NCBI GenBank assembly: GCA_003488325.1
Contig: DNLZ01000272.1
Span: 1 to 9,125 of the forward strand
Origin: Planctomycetaceae bacterium
GTDB lineage: Bacteria > Planctomycetota > Planctomycetia > Pirellulales > UBA1268
DNA: 9,125 nucleotides
Reading direction: 5' to 3'
This document shows, piece by piece, positions 4,551-9,125 of the stretch. Under the pieces are notes generated by a model, which saw nothing but the letters and a program-made list of their open reading frames with translations, did not search any database and had not been told where the DNA came from. Both the position numbers and the translations under genes were made by a program. Every line of letters begins with the position of its first letter. Position 1 is the stretch's first letter.

Positions 4551-7514
4551 ATGTCAGACCTCGTGACCGCAGCCCGCGTCCCCTCGTCCGGCGCGCCCGT
4601 GCACGTCGAGTCCCGGGACCGGAGCCCCGGTCGGCCCGCGCCCCTCCTCGCGCTCGAAGACCCGTCCGAGTTCGTCGGCCGCCACGTGGGCCCGTCGGCG
4701 GCCGACGAGCGGCACATGCTCGATGCGCTCGGGGCGGCAGCGCTCGACGACCTGGTCGAGCGGATCGTGCCGCCGAGCATCGCCCGCCGTGGGGCGCTGC
4801 GGCTGCCTCGGGCGGTGACCGAGGCGGCCGCGCTCGCGGAACTGCGCGGGATCGCCTCGCGCAACCGCGTCCTCACGAGCTGCATCGGACAGGGCTACCA
4901 CGACACTCACACCCCCGGCGTCATCCTCCGGACGATTCTGGAGAATCCCGCCTGGTACACGGCCTACACGCCCTACCAGGCAGAGATCGCCCAGGGCCGC
5001 CTCGAGGCGCTCGTCAACTTCCAGACGATGGTGTGCGACCTCACGGCGCTCCCCATCGCCAACGCGTCGCTCCTCGACGAGGCCACGGCTGCGGCCGAGG
5101 CGATGACGCTCGCACGCCGCATGTCGTCGGTCGCGGGCGACGTGTTCCTCGCCGACGTCGGCTGCCACCCGCAGACGCTCGAGGTGCTGCGCACCCGGGC
5201 ACGGCCGCTGGGGATCACCGTCGAGGTGGGGGACGCGGCGGCGATCCACGAGCGTGACGACTGCTTCGGGGTGCTCGTGCAGTATCCGGGCACGGACGGC
5301 GAGGTGCGGGACTGGCGGACCCTCGCGGAGGCCGTCCACGCACGCCAGGGCGTCCTCTGCGTGGCCGCCGACCCGCTCGCGCTCGTCGTGCTCGCCCCGC
5401 CGGGCGAGTGGGGGGCCGACATCGTCGTTGGTACGACGCAGCGCTTCGGCATGCCGATGGGGTGCGGCGGGCCGCATGCGGCGTTCCTCGCCTGCCGCGA
5501 CGCGTTCAGGCGATCGCTCCCGGGCCGGCTGGTCGGCGTGAGCGTCGATGCCCACGGCCGGCCCGCCTACCGGCTCGCGCTCCAGACCCGCGAGCAGCAC
5601 ATCCGGCGCGAGAAGGCGACGAGCAACATCTGCACCGCGCAGGTGCTGCCGGCGGTCGTCGCGAGCATGTATGCCGTCTGGCACGGGCCGGAGGGGCTCG
5701 AGCGCATCGCATCGCGGGTGGCCGCGCTCACGGCGATCCTCGCCGACGGCCTGCGCAGGCTCGGTTTTGCGATCAGGAACGTCCACGCGTTCGACACGCT
5801 CGCGGTGGCGACCGAAGGTCGCACCGCGGCCATCGCGGCCCGCGCGCTGGAGCTCGGCATCAACCTGCGCACGCTCGACCGCGCCACGCTCGGCATCACG
5901 CTCGACGAGACGACGACGCGGGACCATGTCGTGCGTCTCTGGCAGGCCTTCGCGGCTCCGGATCGGACGGCGCCCGACGCCGCGGCGTTCGACGGCCCGG
6001 TCCGCGACCTCCTGCCCCCGGCCCTGCGCCGCACGACCGCCCTGCTCACGCACCCGGTCTTCCACGCGCATCGCTCCGAGACGGCGATGCTGCGCTACAT
6101 CCGCGAGCTCTCCGACCGCGACCTGGCCCTCGACCGCAGCATGATCCCGCTGGGGAGCTGCACGATGAAGCTCAACGCGACGAGCGAGATGATCCCGGTC
6201 ACGTGGCCGGAGTTCGCGCGGATCCATCCCTTCGCCCCGGCGGACCAAAGGGAGGGCTACGCGATCCTCGACGCGCAGCTGCGCGGGTGGCTCTGCGAGG
6301 CGACCGGCTACGCCGGCATCAGCCTCCAGCCGAACGCCGGCAGCCAGGGGGAATACGCCGGCCTCCTCGCCATCCGTGGGTGGCACGAGTCGCGGGGTGA
6401 GGGGCACCGGGACGTGTGCCTCATTCCCGCCTCGGCGCACGGCACCAACCCCGCGAGCGCCCAGATGGCGGGCATGCGCGTCGTGGTGACCGGCTGCGAC
6501 GCCCAGGGCAACGTCGATCTCGTCGAGCTCGAGGCGAAGTGCCGCGAGCACGCCGACCGGCTCGCGGCGGTGATGATCACCTACCCCAGCACGCACGGCG
6601 TGTTCGAGTCGGACATCGTGCGGCTGTGCGAGATCGTCCATCGCCATGGCGGCCGGGTCTACGTCGACGGGGCGAACATGAACGCCCTCGTCGGCCTCGC
6701 GGCGCCGGGCGCCTTCGGCGGCGACGTGAGTCATCTCAACCTCCACAAGACGTTCTGCATCCCGCACGGCGGCGGAGGCCCGGGGGTCGGGCCCGTGTGC
6801 GTGGTGGAGGATCTCGTGCCGTTCCTGCCCGGCCACGCGACGGGCGGCCTGCCCGAGAGCGTCGTCGGCGCCGTGTCGGCCGCCCCGCTCGGCAACGCGG
6901 CCGTCCTGCCGATCAGCTGGATGTACGTGCGGATGATGGGCCCCGAAGGTCTGCGTCGGGCGACGTCCACGGCGATCCTCGCGGCGAACTACGTGAGCTT
7001 CCGCCTGCGGGATCACTTTCCCACCCTCTACGCGGGACCGGGCGGCCGCGTGGCGCACGAGTGCATCCTCGACCTGCGGCCGCTCAAGGAGACCTCGGGC
7101 GTCACGGCCGAGGACGTCGCCAAGCGACTCGTCGACTACGGATTCCACGCCCCGACGCTGAGCTTCCCGGTGCCGGGCACGCTCATGGTGGAGCCCACGG
7201 AGAGCGAGCCGCTCGCGGAGCTCGACCGGTTCATCGACGCGATGATCGCCATCCGCGGGGAGATCCGCCGGATCGAGTCGGGCGAGTGGCCGCGCGACGA
7301 CAATCCGCTGGTCCACGCGCCGCACACCGCCGCGGCCGTGACGTCGAGCGCATGGAGCCGTCCCTACTCGCGCGAGGAGGCCGTGTTCCCGGTGCCCGGC
7401 CTCGCGCGACGGAAGTACTGGCCGCCGGTCGGCCGCGTGGACAACGTGCACGGCGACCGCAACCTCTTCTGCAGCTGCGTGCCGGTGGCCGCCTGGGACG
7501 AATCCGCCGGGTGA
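4551..7514 (+). CDS. gcvP: glycine dehydrogenase (decarboxylating), fused P-protein of glycine cleavage system
   Basis: This PLP enzyme decarboxylates glycine and passes the aminomethyl group to the lipoyl arm of H-protein (GcvH), the first step of the glycine cleavage system in the cytoplasm. The 987-aa product contains both the PA-like and PB-like halves in one chain, near the usual 950-960 aa for fused P-proteins, with about 25-30 extra N-terminal residues before EFVGRHVGPSAADE. Family landmarks: GQGYHDTHTPGVILR...YTPYQAEIAQGRLEAL (about 113-160), LLDEATAAAEAM, the start of the PB-like half at LTHPVFHAHRSETAMLRY, GSCTMKLNATSEM (about 535-547), SAHGTNPASAQMAGM (about 629-643), and the PLP lysine K733 in NLHKTFCIPHGGGGPG. 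The frame is intact. Start: ATG 4551 with GGAG 7 bases upstream; an in-frame GTG at 4512 is less likely. The gene is regulated by the tandem glycine riboswitch directly upstream. gcvT and gcvH are not in the window. Confidence 0.98.
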   Translation: MSDLVTAARVPSSGAPVHVESRDRSPGRPAPLLALEDPSEFVGRHVGPSAADERHMLDALGAAALDDLVERIVPPSIARRGALRLPRAVTEAAALAELRGIASRNRVLTSCIGQGYHDTHTPGVILRTILENPAWYTAYTPYQAEIAQGRLEALVNFQTMVCDLTALPIANASLLDEATAAAEAMTLARRMSSVAGDVFLADVGCHPQTLEVLRTRARPLGITVEVGDAAAIHERDDCFGVLVQYPGTDGEVRDWRTLAEAVHARQGVLCVAADPLALVVLAPPGEWGADIVVGTTQRFGMPMGCGGPHAAFLACRDAFRRSLPGRLVGVSVDAHGRPAYRLALQTREQHIRREKATSNICTAQVLPAVVASMYAVWHGPEGLERIASRVAALTAILADGLRRLGFAIRNVHAFDTLAVATEGRTAAIAARALELGINLRTLDRATLGITLDETTTRDHVVRLWQAFAAPDRTAPDAAAFDGPVRDLLPPALRRTTALLTHPVFHAHRSETAMLRYIRELSDRDLALDRSMIPLGSCTMKLNATSEMIPVTWPEFARIHPFAPADQREGYAILDAQLRGWLCEATGYAGISLQPNAGSQGEYAGLLAIRGWHESRGEGHRDVCLIPASAHGTNPASAQMAGMRVVVTGCDAQGNVDLVELEAKCREHADRLAAVMITYPSTHGVFESDIVRLCEIVHRHGGRVYVDGANMNALVGLAAPGAFGGDVSHLNLHKTFCIPHGGGGPGVGPVCVVEDLVPFLPGHATGGLPESVVGAVSAAPLGNAAVLPISWMYVRMMGPEGLRRATSTAILAANYVSFRLRDHFPTLYAGPGGRVAHECILDLRPLKETSGVTAEDVAKRLVDYGFHAPTLSFPVPGTLMVEPTESEPLAELDRFIDAMIAIRGEIRRIESGEWPRDDNPLVHAPHTAAAVTSSAWSRPYSREEAVFPVPGLARRKYWPPVGRVDNVHGDRNLFCSCVPVAAWDESAG

Positions 7515-7529
7515 ACGTCCCCGGCCGGA

Positions 7530-7535
7530 TATGCT
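7530..7535 (+). promoter_or_regulatory. candidate -10 element TATGCT before the beta-propeller gene
   Basis: In the 54-bp gap after gcvP, TATGCT matches four of six -10 positions. A small hairpin GCTGC-GACC-GCAGC (7533-7546) overlaps it. No matching -35 was found; read-through from gcvP is equally possible. Confidence 0.2.
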
Positions 7536-7568
7536 GCGACCGCAGCCCAGCACCTCCGGAGACGTTCG

Positions 7569-8843
7569 ATGATGCGATCACCCAGGTTCGCCGCGGCGGG
7601 CGTCGCGCTGCTTGTGGCCGCGTGCGCGGCGGGACGCGGCGCGCCGGCTGCCGAGTCGTGGCCGCAGTGGCGCGGACCCAATCGTGACGGATTCGTGGTC
7701 GCGGGCGCATGGCCCGACGGCCTGGAGCAGTCGCGTCTCGAGCGGATGTGGCGCGTCGACCTCGGGCCCGGGTACTCGGGGCCGCTCGTCGGCACGATCG
7801 CCACGCCGCAGGGGCCGATCGAGGCCGTCTTCGTCACCGAGACCCGCGGCAAGAAGACGGAGCACGTGCGGGCCCTCGACCGCGCGACCGGCAAGGAGCT
7901 GTGGCAGGCATCGTGGGAGGGGGCGATGAGCGTGCCCTTCTTCGCCGCCTCCAACGGCTCGTGGATCCGGGCCACGCCCTGCCTCGACGGGGGCCGTCTC
8001 TTCGTGGCGGGCATGCGCGACCTGCTCGTCTGTCTCGATGCGGCGACGGGCGCGGAGCAGTGGCGCGTCGATTTCGTGGCGGCGCTCGAGAGCCCGCTGC
8101 CCGCCTTCGGCTTCGTGTCGAGCCCGCTCGTGATCGGCGACCACGTCTACGTGCAGGCCGGGTCGGGCTTCGTGAAGCTGGAGAAGGCGACCGGAAAGAT
8201 CGCGTGGCGCGTGCTCGCGGACGGAGGGGGAATGTCCGGCAGCGCGTTCTCGTCCCCCTATCCGACCACGCTCGGCGGCGCGTCGCAGATTCTGGTGCAG
8301 GGCCGGGATGCGCTTGCCGGCGTCGATCCCGAAACGGGCTCGGTCCTGTGGAAGACTCCCGTCGAGGCATTTCGCGGCATGAACATCGTGACTCCCACGG
8401 TCGTGTCGGACCGCGTCTTCACGACGAGCTATGGCGGCGGCTCGTTTCTCTTCGCGATCGATCCGGCCCAGGCGACGAAGCCGGTGGAGCAGGTGTGGCG
8501 CAACAAGGTCCAGGGCTACATGTCGTCGCCGATCGTGATCGACGGCCACGCATACGTGCATCTGCGGAACCAGCGTTTCGCCTGTCTCGACCTCGCCACG
8601 GGCGAGGAGGCGTGGATCACGACGCCCTTCGGCCGCTACTGGAGCATGGTCGCCTCGGGCGACCGGATCCTGGCCCTCGACGAGACCGGCACGCTGCGGC
8701 TCATCCGGGCGACGCCGGAGGCCTACACGCTGCTCGGCGAGGCGAAGGTCGCCGAGGAGGAGGCCTGGGCCCATCTCGCCGTGGCCGGAGGCGACCTCTT
8801 CGTGCGTGACCTCGAGGGGATCAGCGCCTATTCCTGGCGGTGA
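7569..8843 (+). CDS. PQQ-like beta-propeller repeat lipoprotein
   Basis: The 424-aa exported protein starts with a short basic segment and a hydrophobic helix ending in a lipobox-like VAAC (C19 as the lipid-bearing residue); cleavage by signal peptidase I after the Ala-rich stretch near residue 28 is an alternative. The mature part begins WPQWRGPNRDGF (31-42), a hallmark of the many planctomycetal PQQ-propeller proteins. Five PQQ-type blade motifs are visible: ALDRATGKELWQ (102-113), CLDAATGAEQWR (155-166), KLEKATGKIAWR (203-214), GVDPETGSVLWK (251-262) and CLDLATGEEAWI (339-350). This fold is shared with BamB and quinoprotein dehydrogenases, but I see no evidence for cofactor binding; a binding or scaffolding role at the cell envelope is the safest reading. 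Start: ATG 7569 with CGGAGA 6-7 bases before it (a second ATG follows directly). It lies 54 nt after gcvP in the same direction. Confidence 0.9.
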   Translation: MMRSPRFAAAGVALLVAACAAGRGAPAAESWPQWRGPNRDGFVVAGAWPDGLEQSRLERMWRVDLGPGYSGPLVGTIATPQGPIEAVFVTETRGKKTEHVRALDRATGKELWQASWEGAMSVPFFAASNGSWIRATPCLDGGRLFVAGMRDLLVCLDAATGAEQWRVDFVAALESPLPAFGFVSSPLVIGDHVYVQAGSGFVKLEKATGKIAWRVLADGGGMSGSAFSSPYPTTLGGASQILVQGRDALAGVDPETGSVLWKTPVEAFRGMNIVTPTVVSDRVFTTSYGGGSFLFAIDPAQATKPVEQVWRNKVQGYMSSPIVIDGHAYVHLRNQRFACLDLATGEEAWITTPFGRYWSMVASGDRILALDETGTLRLIRATPEAYTLLGEAKVAEEEAWAHLAVAGGDLFVRDLEGISAYSWR

Positions 8844-8858
8844 GCGGAGACGGGGAAG

Positions 8859-8877
8859 CCGCCGGCTCGCCCGGCGG
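8859..8877 (+). terminator. possible terminator hairpin after the beta-propeller gene
   Basis: CCGCCGG (8859-8865) pairs with CCGGCGG (8871-8877) over a 5-base loop, 15 bases after the TGA. No T-run follows, so it is at best a weak or factor-assisted terminator; it may also stabilise the mRNA 3' end. Confidence 0.35.
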
Positions 8878-8913
8878 TGAACCTGATCGTAGGCTCGAGC
8901 GTATTCCCGGTGC

Positions 8914-8928
8914 CCGCCGCGCCGGCGG
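8914..8928 (+). other. GC hairpin just upstream of the last gene's ribosome binding site
   Basis: CCGCCG (8914-8919) pairs with CGGCGG (8923-8928) over a 3-base loop, ending 7 bases before AGGAGG. It could affect access to the ribosome binding site, or be chance in GC-rich sequence. Confidence 0.25.
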
Positions 8929-8935
8929 CGCCCGC

Positions 8936-8941
8936 AGGAGG
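8936..8941 (+). promoter_or_regulatory. consensus Shine-Dalgarno AGGAGG for the right-edge gene
   Basis: A perfect AGGAGG stands 6 bases before ATG 8948. It is the best ribosome binding site in the window and supports the partial gene at the edge as real. Confidence 0.75.
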
Positions 8942-8947
8942 ACCGTC

Positions 8948-9125
8948 ATGCCGTATCGTGCCCGCGAGACGCGTCCCCCTCGTCGTCTCCGCATCGAGCG
9001 CCTCGATCCCCGGCTCCCGCTGGCCGGGGACGTCACCGCGACCCTCGCCGCCGGCGTCCTCACGCTCCAGGGGGATGCGGATGCGAACGGCGTCGAGGTC
9101 AGCGTCACGCAGGCGGGCGACCTGC
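8948..9125 (+). CDS. N-terminus of a probable LEPR-x-LL-like planctomycetal secreted/surface protein (partial)
   Basis: The frame is open from ATG 8948 to the edge: 59 full codons with no stop. The N-terminus MPYRARETRPPRRLRIERLD is very basic, followed by PRLPLAGDVTATLAAGVLTL and QGDADANGVEVSVTQAGDL. The pattern of an Arg-rich start, then L-E/D-P-R-x-x-L-A-G, then a beta-rich repeat of the type VTATL..GVLTLQGDADANGVEV, resembles the conserved N-terminal region of large planctomycetal extracellular proteins (often with cadherin, calx-beta or dockerin modules further on). Here the motif is divergent: D replaces E, and P stands where the first of the two leucines is usual. The function is unknown because the body is outside the window. 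Start support is the consensus AGGAGG at 8936. Confidence 0.7.
   Translation, partial: MPYRARETRPPRRLRIERLDPRLPLAGDVTATLAAGVLTLQGDADANGVEVSVTQAGDL

Noticed and set aside
4554..7553. Minus-strand open frame of 999 codons opposite gcvP
   Set aside because: It is a shadow of gcvP: high GC with G/C-ending codons removes stops from the antisense frame. The product is Arg/Glu/His-rich with no recognisable domain and no credible ribosome binding site.
7578..8774. Minus-strand open frame of 398 codons opposite the PQQ protein
   Set aside because: Antisense shadow of the beta-propeller gene; no motif and Arg-rich composition.
8890..8895. TAGGCT as a -10 element for the last gene
   Set aside because: Only three of six bases match and there is no -35; too weak to annotate.
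1..9125. Mobile elements, CRISPR arrays, defence or biosynthetic clusters
   Set aside because: No transposase, integrase, terminal repeats, spaced direct repeats or clustered accessory genes were seen; all recognised genes are chromosomal house-keeping or envelope types.

Overview
This is a very GC-rich window (roughly 70% by eye) with long spurious open frames on both strands. It most likely comes from a planctomycete. The clues are a small PQQ-type beta-propeller lipoprotein opening with a WPQWRGP motif, and, at the right edge, a start resembling the LEPR-x-LL N-terminus of planctomycetal secreted proteins. The taxonomic call is inference from protein style; no rRNA or tRNA is present.

Left part, minus strand (1-3231). 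An SLC13/DASS-type permease with two internal TrkA-C (RCK_C) domains (1435-3231) is followed, after a 108-nt gap, by a polytopic membrane protein of unknown function (1-1326). The latter runs off the left edge with 442 codons visible. The two genes point the same way and could be co-transcribed.

Middle (3232-7514). A divergent region of about 160 bp contains a GC palindrome repeated as a strong hairpin followed by TTTT. It leads into a class IV-like (HDAC11-type) deacetylase on the plus strand (3394-4320). Ten bases after that stop codon a complete tandem glycine riboswitch begins (4331-4490). It precedes gcvP, encoding the full-length fused P-protein (glycine decarboxylase) of the glycine cleavage system (4551-7514). 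The sequence after aptamer 2 can pair with the gcvP ribosome binding site and also invade the P1 helix of aptamer 2, which suggests a translational ON switch. No gcvT, gcvH or lpd gene lies in the window, so gcvP appears to be a stand-alone regulated unit.

Right part (7515-9125). A PQQ-repeat beta-propeller lipoprotein (7569-8841/8843) is followed by about 105 nt holding two GC hairpins. A new gene with a perfect AGGAGG then starts at 8948 and runs off the right edge.

No mobile element, CRISPR array, phage gene or defence cassette was seen. The window looks like ordinary chromosomal core and house-keeping sequence. The glycine riboswitch and its expression platform are the most interesting part; I found no evidence of a novel multi-gene system.
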